A stretch of 37,677 nucleotides of DNA from Armatimonadota bacterium (GTDB lineage Bacteria > Armatimonadota > Armatimonadia > Armatimonadales > Armatimonadaceae). The notes below the pieces were generated by a model. That model worked only from the letters and a program-made list of their open reading frames with translations, did not search any database and was not told the DNA's origin. The stretch covers positions 1 through 37,677 of the forward strand of contig JAPLCP010000194.1 of assembly GCA_026392155.1 (NCBI GenBank), in the 5' to 3' direction. A program made the position numbers and the translations under genes. Below are positions 29,991-37,677 of this stretch, piece after piece. Each line of letters starts with the position of its first letter. Position 1 is the stretch's first letter.

Positions 29991-32510
29991 ATGGGGCGGC
30001 CACGCAGACGTAAAGGAGGCGGATTCCGCCTCTTTCTCAGCCGAGTAGGGGCATTTCTCGGGATTATTTTAGCGATAGTTCTGACGGTTCTCATCTCGGG
30101 CCTCCTCTATGCGGGCGATAAAGTGCGGTTGGCCGCTCAGGGGATGCCCAGCTCTGCCACCCTGAGCCAGGAGATGGCAGGCGGGGTGACCCAGATCTAC
30201 TCCACCGACCGTGTTCTTCTCGGAGAAGTCTACACCCGCTTTCATGAGCGGGTGGACCTCAAGGACATCCCGCAGTGCCTGCTAGACGCCACGATTGCGA
30301 TTGAAGATAAACGCTTCTATGAGCACCCTGGGATTGATCTTAAGGGAATCGCCCGCTCGATATACAAGAATGCAGCGGGGGGGCGGCGCAGTGAAGGCGC
30401 TTCAACCCTGACCCAGCAGCTTGTCCGCAATGTCATTCTGAGGAACCGCGAAAAAACCGTCGAGCGCAAGCTCCGTGAAGCTCTTCTTGCCTACCAGGTC
30501 GAGCGGAGCATGACCAAAGACCAGATCCTGGAGCGCTATCTTAACGACATTAACTATGGGGGGCAGATCTTCGGGGTGAAGATGTCTGCGAAGCTCTTCT
30601 TTGGAAAAGAGCTTAAAGACATCACGATCTCCGAAGCCGCGATGATCGCGGGGCTGGTGCAGAGCCCGCCGAAAACCTACCCTTTCCGCCACCCTGAAGC
30701 TGCGATGGAGCGGCGAAACACCGTGCTCATCACGATGCTGGAGCAAAATAAGATCACACGGGCGCAGTACGACACGGCTCGGGCCGAGAAAATCAATATC
30801 CTGCCAGAGCCTCCCAAGATCATTAGCTACAACTTTAAGGCTCCGCATTTTGTCCGCTATGTTCTAAAGCAGCTTGTTGCCCGCCATGGGGGGGATCAGG
30901 TCTACAATGGCGGTCTGAAGGTCTATACGACGCTCAACTGGGAGATGCAGCAGCGCGCCGATGAGATTTTGCGTGCTGGCATTCGCGCAGAGCGAGGCCG
31001 TGGCGTTACAGAAGGAGCCCTGATCTGTCTGGAGCCTCACACGGGCTGGATCCGTGCGATGGCGGCAGGAGTGGATGAGAAAAGTGAGGTGAACTTTACG
31101 GTCTTTGGTAAAGGACGCCAGCCGGGCTCGACCTTCAAGCCCATCGTCTATGCCGCCGCCTTCGACTCAGGCAAGTACAATCTCTACTCAGAAGTTCGTG
31201 ACTCCGCGGTGAAGATTGGTTCGAAGTCGTTTCGGAACTACGGAGGGGGCTACTCCAATAGCGAGATGACTCTTGAGAATGCCATTGCAGTCTCGAAGAA
31301 CACGATTCCCATAAAAGTCGCGCAGGTGATCGGTCTCAAGCGCATTGTAGACACAGCGCATCGCATGGGGATTAAGCAGAAGCTGCCCACCAATGACTAC
31401 ACGCTGGTTCTGGGCAGTATCGAGGTAACCCCGCTGGAGATGGCGAGTGCTTTCTCGACGTTTCCCAATGGCGGCGATCACGCCGAGCCCATCGCGGTTC
31501 GTCTTGCCGTGGATGCGCAGGGCAATGTGATCGAGCGCAACGAGCCTCGCATCACGAAGTCGGTCATCAAGGAATCCACCGCGGCTAGTATTGGCAAAGC
31601 GCTAGAGGCGGTGGTGAATCGTGGAACGGGTAAGGCGGCTAACACTGTTCCTGGAGTTCGTGGCAAGACAGGAACCACGAGTGACAATAAAGACACTTGG
31701 TTTGTGGGCTACACTCAGGAGCTGGTTGCTGCATTGTGGGCCTGTAACCGACAGATCAAGCCCGTCTTGGACAAGGCGGGAAAGCCTATCCTGGATAAAA
31801 ATGGCAAGCCAAAGATGATGGAGCGCTATCTGGAAATGGATAGTGATGCCACGGGAGGCCATGTGAGCGCACCGATCTGGGGACGCTTCATGAGTGCTGC
31901 GGTTCCCATCCAGCAACGTGCCGGTCTGGAGCCGATTTTACTGCCGGAAGATCTGCAAAAACAGCGCCTTGCAGCGGCGGCGAAGGTTCCTCCTACTCCT
32001 CAGCCCGATAAGATCAACGATGCGGGGGAGCTGGTGGTGATGATCTGTGAGGAGACCAGCAAGCGGGCTAGTGCTTACTGTCATGAGACAGTCGAGAAAG
32101 TTTTCCCTAAAGGCACGGTGATCAATTCCTGTAAGCTACACAAAGCACCCACTCCAGAAGATGTAGCCACGACGACGGCAAGTCCCGCACCAGAAGCACG
32201 AGAGGAGCCCACACCTGCCCCACGCCGTCGGCGACGGCGCGATGCGGCTGCTGAGGAAGAAAAACGTCAGGAAGAAGAGAAGCGCCAGCAGCGTGAGGAG
32301 CAGCGTGCTCGCGTGGAGGAAGACACCAAGCCACGTGACGAAGAGAAAAAGCCGGAAGAGCGTGGGGAAACCGAAGTTGAGGTCTGTACCGAGACCGGCA
32401 AGCAGGCAACGGCTTACTGTCCCGAGAGAGTCATGAAGAAATTCCCTGTGGGAACACGCGTTGACAGCTGTAGAATTCATAAGGCTCGAACGGGCGAAGA
32501 GGACCGCTAG
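29991..32510 (+). CDS. Penicillin-binding protein 1A (bifunctional peptidoglycan synthase)
   Basis: The protein has 839 residues. A cytoplasmic basic N-terminus (RPRRRKGGG) and a transmembrane helix (about 17-41) are followed by a GT51 glycosyltransferase domain: IEDKRFYEHPG (E105) and EGASTLTQQLVRN (135-147). The transpeptidase has STFK (S380), SKN (435-437) and KTGTTSDNKDTW (559-570). It polymerises and cross-links peptidoglycan at the outer face of the inner membrane. After the transpeptidase there are two related Cys modules: residues about 680-716 and 795-831, each with V-C-E-T-x-K-x-A-x-A-Y-C and a final C-x-[LI]-H-K. An Arg/Glu-rich, highly charged linker separates them. The start is ATG at 29991, with AGGAGAGG upstream (29976-29983). 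Confidence 0.92.
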   Translation: MGRPRRRKGGGFRLFLSRVGAFLGIILAIVLTVLISGLLYAGDKVRLAAQGMPSSATLSQEMAGGVTQIYSTDRVLLGEVYTRFHERVDLKDIPQCLLDATIAIEDKRFYEHPGIDLKGIARSIYKNAAGGRRSEGASTLTQQLVRNVILRNREKTVERKLREALLAYQVERSMTKDQILERYLNDINYGGQIFGVKMSAKLFFGKELKDITISEAAMIAGLVQSPPKTYPFRHPEAAMERRNTVLITMLEQNKITRAQYDTARAEKINILPEPPKIISYNFKAPHFVRYVLKQLVARHGGDQVYNGGLKVYTTLNWEMQQRADEILRAGIRAERGRGVTEGALICLEPHTGWIRAMAAGVDEKSEVNFTVFGKGRQPGSTFKPIVYAAAFDSGKYNLYSEVRDSAVKIGSKSFRNYGGGYSNSEMTLENAIAVSKNTIPIKVAQVIGLKRIVDTAHRMGIKQKLPTNDYTLVLGSIEVTPLEMASAFSTFPNGGDHAEPIAVRLAVDAQGNVIERNEPRITKSVIKESTAASIGKALEAVVNRGTGKAANTVPGVRGKTGTTSDNKDTWFVGYTQELVAALWACNRQIKPVLDKAGKPILDKNGKPKMMERYLEMDSDATGGHVSAPIWGRFMSAAVPIQQRAGLEPILLPEDLQKQRLAAAAKVPPTPQPDKINDAGELVVMICEETSKRASAYCHETVEKVFPKGTVINSCKLHKAPTPEDVATTTASPAPEAREEPTPAPRRRRRRDAAAEEEKRQEEEKRQQREEQRARVEEDTKPRDEEKKPEERGETEVEVCTETGKQATAYCPERVMKKFPVGTRVDSCRIHKARTGEEDR

Positions 32511-32512
32511 CC

Positions 32513-34603
32513 ATGTCCCGCCACCGCTACTTTACGCCTCCGCAAACGCAGCAGCGTGTGGCTGAGGACATCAGCATCGTCCGAATTATAGGGATGGGTG
32601 GAGTGCTGCTCAGTCTCTTCTCCGTTCTTGTGGGACGACTATGGCTTCTGCAAATGGTGCGTGGTGAAGAGCATCGCGACAAGGCACTTTCCAACCGGAG
32701 TCGAGCCGTCCGGACAACGGCTCCGCGTGGAGTTATTAAAGATAGTAAGGGACGTACTCTTGTTGATAATACAACAAAACGTGTTGTCTTTCTTCATCCC
32801 GATGAGGTTGGGGGAGTAGAGCGCCTGCTTCGCATTGTAGACCCAGCACGTCTTATCCCGCCGCCTAAGGAAAAGCCCGCAGGCTCTAAGAAGCCCCTTG
32901 CAAGCCCCGCTCCTACACCAGCACCCGTGCCACTGACAAAAGCGGAGGCACTGCGTGAGCTGGATAAAAAGCGGAGCCCCAAAAAACTAGCAAAGCTACA
33001 AGAACAAGATAAACAGGCAAGTGCCTATCTTGATCTTTTGGCAAAGCGGATTGAGGTACCCCGTGAGGAGCTGGAAAAGACAATTCGAGGAAAGATCAGC
33101 GGAGCAAACGATCCTATTCCCATTCGCGAGGGAATTGACCAGGCGCTCATGGCTCGCATCTATGAGCTGCAAGACAATCTACCAGGAGTGTCTGTCGAAG
33201 TGGTACCGATGCGCTACTACCCTTTCCCCAATCGGGCGACCCATGTTCTAGGGTTTACCGCACAAGTAAACCCCGATGATCTCAAGACACCTAAGCTCGC
33301 CGACTATCCTACGGACAAGAAGTACCGTCCGGGGGATCTGATCGGGCGCACCGGGCTAGAGATGCAGTATGATGCCTATCTACGAGGAACTTTAGGCTCG
33401 GAGAGGTTTGAAGTGGATGGTCGGGGCCGCCGTCGCAAAGAGATGGGGGAAGTACCCGCCAAAGCCGGAGACACGCTGGTTCTAGCGCTGGATGCCCGTG
33501 TTCAGGAGGCGGCGGAGAAAGCCTTGGGGGGAAATCCAGGGGCTGTGGTGGCAATAGACCCGCGCAATGGTCATATTCTCGCCATGGCCAGTGGCCCTAC
33601 CTACGATTTGAACCTGCGAACACGCCCCATGACGACAGCTGAGTCCGATATGCTCAATAAGGACAAGGCGAAGAGGCCCTTGCTCAATCGAACCATTGCG
33701 AGATTTCCGCCTGGCTCGACCTTTAAGATTGTTACCATGGCAGCGGGCCTGGCTTCGCACCGCTTGCCCAGTAGTGCTTTTTGCCCAGGTTATATCTCTC
33801 TGGGGGGAAATAAGAAGAAGAAATGCCACGGAACGCATGGTAGTGTTAGCCCTACGTCTGCATTTGCGCAGTCTTGCGATGTTTTTTACTACAACGCGGG
33901 TGTCAAGATCGGAGATGTCACTCTTGCGGAGTGGGCAGGGAAATTTGGTCTTGGCAAAGTAACGGGTCTCGATTTTCCCTACGAGAAATCCGGGACAATT
34001 CCCACAAAAAAGTGGGTGACGGAAGAACTTAAAGAGGGGTGGTGGCGAGGAAATCTCTATGACATGGCGATTGGCCAGGGCTATGATGAGGCAACCCCGC
34101 TTCAGATTGCACTTGTCGCTGCGACAATTGCCAACGGAGGCACGGTCTGGCAGCCACATCTCGTTGATAAAGTGGTAGATAGCGATGACCCAAAGAAAGT
34201 ATTGCTCGAAACTAAGCCTGTGGAGCTGGGTAAGCTAGGACTGAGCAAAGACCATATTGGGCAGATTCAGCGTGCCATGCGCTCTGTGGTGGAGTCGGGG
34301 ACAGGGAAAGCGGCGGCAGTCTCGGGTATTGAGGTCTATGGTAAGACAGGGACGGCAGAGACGGGAGTGAGTGCAAAGACGCATGGTTGGTTCACGGGGT
34401 ATGCCGCTCGGCGTGGCGAGGCTCCTAGTATCGCGGTCTGTGTCTTTCGTGAGGCGCTGAAATCAGGAGATAATTTTCACGGTGGAGATGTCTGTGCCCC
34501 TGCTGCCCATCACGTGATTGAGACTTACTTTAGTAGCGAGACCACGAAGTCTCCTGTACCCAAACCAACACCAGCTCCCAGCCGTCGTAGACGAAGCCGA
34601 TGA
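32513..34603 (+). CDS. mrdA: Penicillin-binding protein 2 (cell elongation transpeptidase)
   Basis: The protein has 696 residues. A transmembrane helix (about 24-47) precedes the PBP dimerisation domain (TTAPRGVIKDSKGRTLVDN, about 68-86), and the transpeptidase has STFK (S402), SCD (454-456) and KTGTAETG (about 611). It cross-links peptidoglycan during elongation with RodA. Unusual is a Lys/Pro/Ala-rich insertion at about 114-170 in the N-terminal domain. It lies 2 bases after the PBP1A stop, and its own stop overlaps glgB (ATGA). The KCHG-containing loop (about 433-442, GGNKKKKCHGTHG) is like that of PBP2/SpoVD-type enzymes. RodA is not in the window. Confidence 0.9.
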   Translation: MSRHRYFTPPQTQQRVAEDISIVRIIGMGGVLLSLFSVLVGRLWLLQMVRGEEHRDKALSNRSRAVRTTAPRGVIKDSKGRTLVDNTTKRVVFLHPDEVGGVERLLRIVDPARLIPPPKEKPAGSKKPLASPAPTPAPVPLTKAEALRELDKKRSPKKLAKLQEQDKQASAYLDLLAKRIEVPREELEKTIRGKISGANDPIPIREGIDQALMARIYELQDNLPGVSVEVVPMRYYPFPNRATHVLGFTAQVNPDDLKTPKLADYPTDKKYRPGDLIGRTGLEMQYDAYLRGTLGSERFEVDGRGRRRKEMGEVPAKAGDTLVLALDARVQEAAEKALGGNPGAVVAIDPRNGHILAMASGPTYDLNLRTRPMTTAESDMLNKDKAKRPLLNRTIARFPPGSTFKIVTMAAGLASHRLPSSAFCPGYISLGGNKKKKCHGTHGSVSPTSAFAQSCDVFYYNAGVKIGDVTLAEWAGKFGLGKVTGLDFPYEKSGTIPTKKWVTEELKEGWWRGNLYDMAIGQGYDEATPLQIALVAATIANGGTVWQPHLVDKVVDSDDPKKVLLETKPVELGKLGLSKDHIGQIQRAMRSVVESGTGKAAAVSGIEVYGKTGTAETGVSAKTHGWFTGYAARRGEAPSIAVCVFREALKSGDNFHGGDVCAPAAHHVIETYFSSETTKSPVPKPTPAPSRRRRSR

Positions 34604-36606
34604 TCCCGGAGCTGATTCGTCTTGATCCCACCCTCACGCCTTACACGGCGGAAATCCAGCAGCGCCTAGCACTCTACCAGGCTACTCAGGAGAGGCTGGG
34701 GCCACTGACGGGAGCCATCAGCCAAGGCCATGCCTACTTTGGTTTTACGCAGACCACAGCGGGCTCTGTGGTCTACCGGGAGTGGGCACCCGTAGCCACG
34801 AGCCTGCACCTGATCGGAGATTTTAATGGCTGGAATCGGAGTGCAACCCCTCTCGTGCGGGATGATCACGGAACCTGGGAGGTCACTCTCCCCCCCGGCG
34901 CATTGGTTCAGGGAAGCCGTGTCAAAGTGCATGTCCACGCCGCCGATGACAGCCGCCTCGACCGCATTCCCGCCTACATTCGTCGGGCAACCCAGGACCC
35001 CGAAACAAAAGACTTCTGCGGCGAAGTATGGTTCGCACCATCCTCCTCCCCCACCCCTCCTCCCCCACCCCTCCTCCCAATCCTGGGAGGAGGGGTGGGG
35101 GAGGAGGGGCTTCGCATCTATGAGGCACATGTGGGGATGGCACAAGAAGAGCCGGGAGTGGGGACTTTTGCGGAGTTCACGGAGAAGATTCTCCCCCGGA
35201 TCGCCGCGCTGGGCTACAGTGCGGTGCAGCTCATGGCGGTTCAGGAGCACCCGTACTACGGCTCGTTTGGCTACCATGTCAGTAGCTTCTACGGCGTTTC
35301 AAGTCGCTTTGGCACGCCCGATGACTTGCGGGCGCTGATTGAGCGTGCGCATGCGCTGGGCCTGCGGGTGCTGATGGATCTGGTGCATAGCCACGCAGTG
35401 AAGAACCTGCTGGAGGGCTTGAGCCGCTTTGACGGCACCGAGTGGCAGTACTTTCATGACGGCCCCCGTGGCTTTCATCGTGGCTGGGACTCGCGCTGCT
35501 TTGACTACGGCAAGCTCGAAGTGCTGCGCTTCTTGCTCTCCAATGTCCGCTACTGGCTGGAGGAGTATGGCTTCGATGGCTTTCGCTTCGATGGCGTCAC
35601 CAGCATGCTCTATCACGACCATGGCGTGCGAGATTTTCAGGGCTACCGGGACTACTTTAGTGCCAATGTAGACAACGAAGCGGTGTGCTACTTACAGCTT
35701 GCCAATGCGCTCGCTCATGAAATTCAGCCCGATGTCCTCACGGTCGCGGAGGATGTCTCGGGGATGCCGGGGCTCTGTCGGCCTGTGGGCGAGGGGGGCA
35801 TTGGCTTTGACTACCGGCTGGCGATGGGCGTCCCGGACTTTTGGATTAAGCTGACCAAAGACACCCCCGACGAAGCCTGGTCGGTGGGAAATATCTGGGG
35901 AACTCTGACCAATCGGCGCTTTAGCGAGAAGCACATTGGCTATGCCGAGAGCCACGACCAGTCTATCGTGGGGGATCAGACCCTGGCGTTTCGGCTGATG
36001 GGGCTGCAGATGTACACCGAGATGGCGATTGGCCGCGAGAGCCTTGTTGTGGATCGGGGAATGGCGCTGCATAAGCTCATCCGCCTGCTGACCTACACAC
36101 TGGCGGGCGAGGGCTGGCTAAGCTTTATCGGCAATGAGTTTGGGCACCCCGAGTGGGTGGACTTTCCCCGCGAAGGCAACGACTGGAGCTACACCTACGC
36201 CCGCCGCCAGTGGTCGCTCGCCGACAGTCCGTTTCTGCGCTACCAGTTCCTCCAGGCCTTCGACAAGGCCCTGATGCACCTGCCGCAGCCCACCAGCCCC
36301 CCCGAGCTTTTGGCCCTGCACGAAGACAACCACCTGCTGGTCTACCAGAGCGCGGGGCTGGTGATCGCGGTCAACCTACACCCTACCCAGAGCCTCTCCG
36401 ATCTCCGAATCCCCGTGCCCGAGCCATGTGACTATCACTTGCTCCTCGACACAGATCAGACAGCACTGGGCGGCCAAGAGCGCGTTCTCGAAAAGAGCAC
36501 CTATGTCTGGGAGCCCCTTGCCGTGGGGCAGGCAGCCCAGAGTATCCAGGTCTACCTGCCCAGCCGCTGCGCTCTGGTACTTGCACCTACCAAGGCCAGG
36601 GAGTAA
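34600..36606 (+). CDS. glgB: 1,4-alpha-glucan branching enzyme, GH13_8 type
   Basis: The protein has 668 residues. An N-terminal CBM48 (about 42-130, with YREWAPVATSLHLIGDFNGW) precedes a GH13 catalytic barrel: D260 region (VLMDLVHSHAVKN), nucleophile D331 in DGFRFDGVTSMLYHDHG, acid/base E384 in TVAEDVSG and H452-D453 in AESHDQ. The DGVTSMLY/HSHA motifs are typical of the eukaryotic-like GH13_8 subfamily. It makes alpha-1,6 branches in glycogen. Between the CBM48 and the barrel (residues about 148-170, before LRIYEAHVGM) lies a Pro-rich then Gly-rich insertion encoded by a 26-bp perfect palindrome. The start ATG overlaps the PBP2 stop (ATGA). Confidence 0.93.
   Translation: MIPELIRLDPTLTPYTAEIQQRLALYQATQERLGPLTGAISQGHAYFGFTQTTAGSVVYREWAPVATSLHLIGDFNGWNRSATPLVRDDHGTWEVTLPPGALVQGSRVKVHVHAADDSRLDRIPAYIRRATQDPETKDFCGEVWFAPSSSPTPPPPPLLPILGGGVGEEGLRIYEAHVGMAQEEPGVGTFAEFTEKILPRIAALGYSAVQLMAVQEHPYYGSFGYHVSSFYGVSSRFGTPDDLRALIERAHALGLRVLMDLVHSHAVKNLLEGLSRFDGTEWQYFHDGPRGFHRGWDSRCFDYGKLEVLRFLLSNVRYWLEEYGFDGFRFDGVTSMLYHDHGVRDFQGYRDYFSANVDNEAVCYLQLANALAHEIQPDVLTVAEDVSGMPGLCRPVGEGGIGFDYRLAMGVPDFWIKLTKDTPDEAWSVGNIWGTLTNRRFSEKHIGYAESHDQSIVGDQTLAFRLMGLQMYTEMAIGRESLVVDRGMALHKLIRLLTYTLAGEGWLSFIGNEFGHPEWVDFPREGNDWSYTYARRQWSLADSPFLRYQFLQAFDKALMHLPQPTSPPELLALHEDNHLLVYQSAGLVIAVNLHPTQSLSDLRIPVPEPCDYHLLLDTDQTALGGQERVLEKSTYVWEPLAVGQAAQSIQVYLPSRCALVLAPTKARE
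35042..35110 (+). repeat. Palindromic element in frame in glgB (26-bp perfect stem)
   Basis: The stem runs from 35054-35079 to 35084-35109 with a loop of 4 (ATCC). The inner part is CCTCCCA-ATCC-TGGGAGG, then CTCCT/AGGAG, then CCCCACC-like arms. A partial extra copy of the C-rich arm precedes it (35042-35053). The translated segment, residues 148-170, keeps the frame and adds Pro-Pro-Pro-Leu-Leu-Pro then Gly-Gly-Gly. Confidence 0.9.
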
Positions 36607-36818
36607 AGACTGCCACCCGCTTTCCACTTTAGCGTATTCGTCCCATAGGCTTGGGGCATCGCAACCAGCTCTACTGGTGTCTCCGCAGAACTTACCGAAC
36701 CTAAATCCCCTGACCTCTTTATATCTCCCAAAGTCACCCAAGGAACTACCTGAAAGCCGCACCTGAGAAGCAGATTCCCATGTGGCTCAATGCCCTCAAA
36801 GGGAATCCTGTATTTTTA
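36552..36818 (-). pseudogene. Possible remnant of a minus-strand gene behind glgB
   Basis: The minus-strand frame from a TAA at 36821-36819 to a stop at 36552 is open. Its intergenic part (36818-36607) reads like protein, with stretches such as GFQVVPWVTLGDIK, SSAETPVELVAMPQAYGT and NTLKWKAGG. It has no ATG or ribosome binding site, and its 3' end runs into glgB antisense sequence. It may be the 3' fragment of a lost gene. The family is not recognised, and chance coding-like character cannot be excluded. Confidence 0.3.
36773..36816 (+). terminator. Possible terminator after glgB
   Basis: GATTCCC (36773-36779) and GGGAATC (36801-36807) with a 21-nt loop, followed by TATTTTTA. The loop is long and the stem short, so this is a weak candidate. 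Confidence 0.35.
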
Positions 36819-36821
36819 TGA

Positions 36822-37045
36822 AATTTTCTTATTGATCCTTGTACTCTTCAAAAAAATAAGTTAAACTCTCTTTGTTCGAGACAAATCGGGTTCTCACCGA
36901 TCACGAAAAACAAAGGTTTATGTAGCAGTGTCGGATGGGCTATGGTGCCCACAACTTCCGGGCTAGTAATGTAATACTGTTCGCAGTCATGCTTTTTAGA
37001 TAGCCTAGACGATTGATTATGAATAAAGTTAAGGTGGTTTGAATT
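36822..37045. other. AT-rich intergenic region before the orphan gene
   Basis: Together with the remnant, the gap from glgB to the orphan is 439 bases. From about 36810 on, base composition drops visibly in GC compared with the operon to the left. AAGGTGG at 37031-37037 is a good ribosome binding site for the gene at 37046. No hairpin or promoter could be assigned with confidence. Confidence 0.4.
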
Positions 37046-37513
37046 ATGAAAGAAGTAATGGTTGGCATATCTGTTTTTTTATTGCTAATGAATGTTGGTT
37101 TTGCTCAGGCGGATGTGACTGCTGAGGTTGATTCAAGAATAGAAGTTCCCGTGATTAACGGGAAGATATATTATGTGAGCAACTCCTCTTCCACATATTC
37201 TCTAGCGCTATCATCAACACATTTTACGACTATTTCTGGTTTACCGTCGGTTAATCCTTACTTGACAGGTATAATGGGATGCTACATAGGTGAAAAACAA
37301 GGACAAGTTGAAGTATTTCATCCAAAAGAATTGACTTTTATTGGCAATGGATCACAGTCACACCCTCTAACCGCAGGTAGTTATAATTTTTCTGTAGGGG
37401 CATGGCATGCTGAAGCATCGACAGATTTCGGGACTATGAATCCAAGCCAACCCGAGATTTGGGTATCAGGCGGTTATGCTACCCATGACTTCTACGTGGA
37501 AGTTGGATCGTAA
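37046..37513 (+). CDS. Small secreted protein, orphan, AT-rich
   Basis: The protein has 155 residues with a Sec signal peptide (about 1-20, MKEVMVGISVFLLLMNVGFA), cut before Q21 or nearby. The mature part is Ser/Thr/Tyr/Gly-rich and probably beta-structured, with a single Cys near the middle (GCYIGEKQGQ) and an HPKELTFIGNGSQSHP segment. AAGGTGG stands 8 nt before the ATG. Base composition is much more AT-rich than that of the neighbouring glgB-PBP genes, and codons end often in A/T, so acquisition by transfer is possible. A strong terminator follows. Function unknown. Confidence 0.7.
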   Translation: MKEVMVGISVFLLLMNVGFAQADVTAEVDSRIEVPVINGKIYYVSNSSSTYSLALSSTHFTTISGLPSVNPYLTGIMGCYIGEKQGQVEVFHPKELTFIGNGSQSHPLTAGSYNFSVGAWHAEASTDFGTMNPSQPEIWVSGGYATHDFYVEVGS

Positions 37514-37541
37514 CCGTATCCCTAAATAGAGAATCGCTGTG

Positions 37542-37571
37542 AAATACTCCGGCCTTTAGGTCGGAGTATTT
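37542..37571. terminator. Bidirectional terminator after the orphan gene
   Basis: AAATACTCCG (37542-37551) and CGGAGTATTT (37562-37571) form a perfect 10-bp stem extended by GCC/GGT, with loop TTTA. The A/T ends allow function on both strands. Confidence 0.8.
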
Positions 37572-37620
37572 ACTATCACAAATAAAAGGATGTTCTTGTG
37601 ATTATACTTCCTCCTATCAT

Positions 37621-37639
37621 ATATTCTTTTCAAGAATAT
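37621..37639. repeat. Short inverted repeat near the right edge
   Basis: ATATTCTT and AAGAATAT separated by TTC. It may be an operator or a terminator for a gene beyond the window; nothing more can be said. Confidence 0.3.
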
Positions 37640-37677
37640 CGGGCAGTATCAACTGCAAGAATAAGTATTGAATATCC

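Noticed and set aside
1-37677. CRISPR arrays, tRNA or rRNA genes, transposase genes
   Set aside because: No regularly spaced repeats, no tRNA-like TTCRANY arms with acceptor stems, and no transposase motifs were found on reading both strands.

Overview
The window looks like a chromosomal segment of a GC-rich, diderm-type bacterium, most plausibly Armatimonadota. The evidence is a DUF1559-type prepilin-like protein, a PEP-CTERM protein, a large secreted DUF5117/DUF5118-like zinc metalloprotease, a DUF2089/DUF4097 pair, a GH13_8-type glycogen branching enzyme, and CIRCE-controlled groES-groEL. The taxonomic call is an inference from gene content; there is no rRNA gene in the window. No tRNA, CRISPR array, transposase gene or prophage was found.

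Layout. 1-339 (-) is the start of an ABC exporter running off the left edge. 749-2017 is a PlsC-like acyltransferase, followed by a decayed membrane-protein gene (2018-2630) and a pair of inverted REP-like hairpins. 2864-6635 is a pyruvate dehydrogenase operon (pdhA-pdhB-pdhC plus a small unknown gene) closed by a strong terminator. 6835-8751 (-) is groES-groEL with its own terminator, promoter and CIRCE operator. 8982-11465 is a secreted zinc metalloprotease and 11584-12597 an unrecognised proline-linker protein. 12619-13781 is rdgB overlapping an amidase gene, convergent with a PEP-CTERM gene (13749-14615, -). 14672-16558 (-) is the DUF2089-DUF4097 pair. 16645-21055 (-) is a four-gene run: DUF1559 protein, M14 carboxypeptidase, a secreted propeller-like protein and an Ig-like protein. 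21650-25174 is an unknown gene plus an ABC-2 system with two ATPases and one permease, convergent with a MATE/ANKH-like transporter (25171-26445, -). 26592-36606 is a tightly packed run: rimO, a multi-winged-helix protein, PBP1A, PBP2 and glgB. The right end (about 36820-37677) turns AT-rich and holds one small secreted orphan.

The most unusual signal is a family of C-rich/G-rich palindromic elements. Their core is CCTCCCA-ATCC-TGGGAGG or CCCCCAA-TC-TTGGGGG, and they often extend into arms such as AGCCCTCCTCC / GGAGGAGGGCT. Copies sit in frame inside coding genes: twice in pdhC flanking the E3-binding domain, once in glgB as a 26-bp perfect stem, and once at the mature N-terminus of the M14 peptidase. 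Two other copies begin exactly at the stop codons of groEL and of the DUF1559 gene. One of these also supplies the ribosome binding site of the next gene. A second, unrelated REP-like hairpin family (loop GTTGGAG) has three copies. In addition, five genes start 4-7 nt after a -10-like hexamer without a Shine-Dalgarno sequence, which suggests leaderless transcripts.
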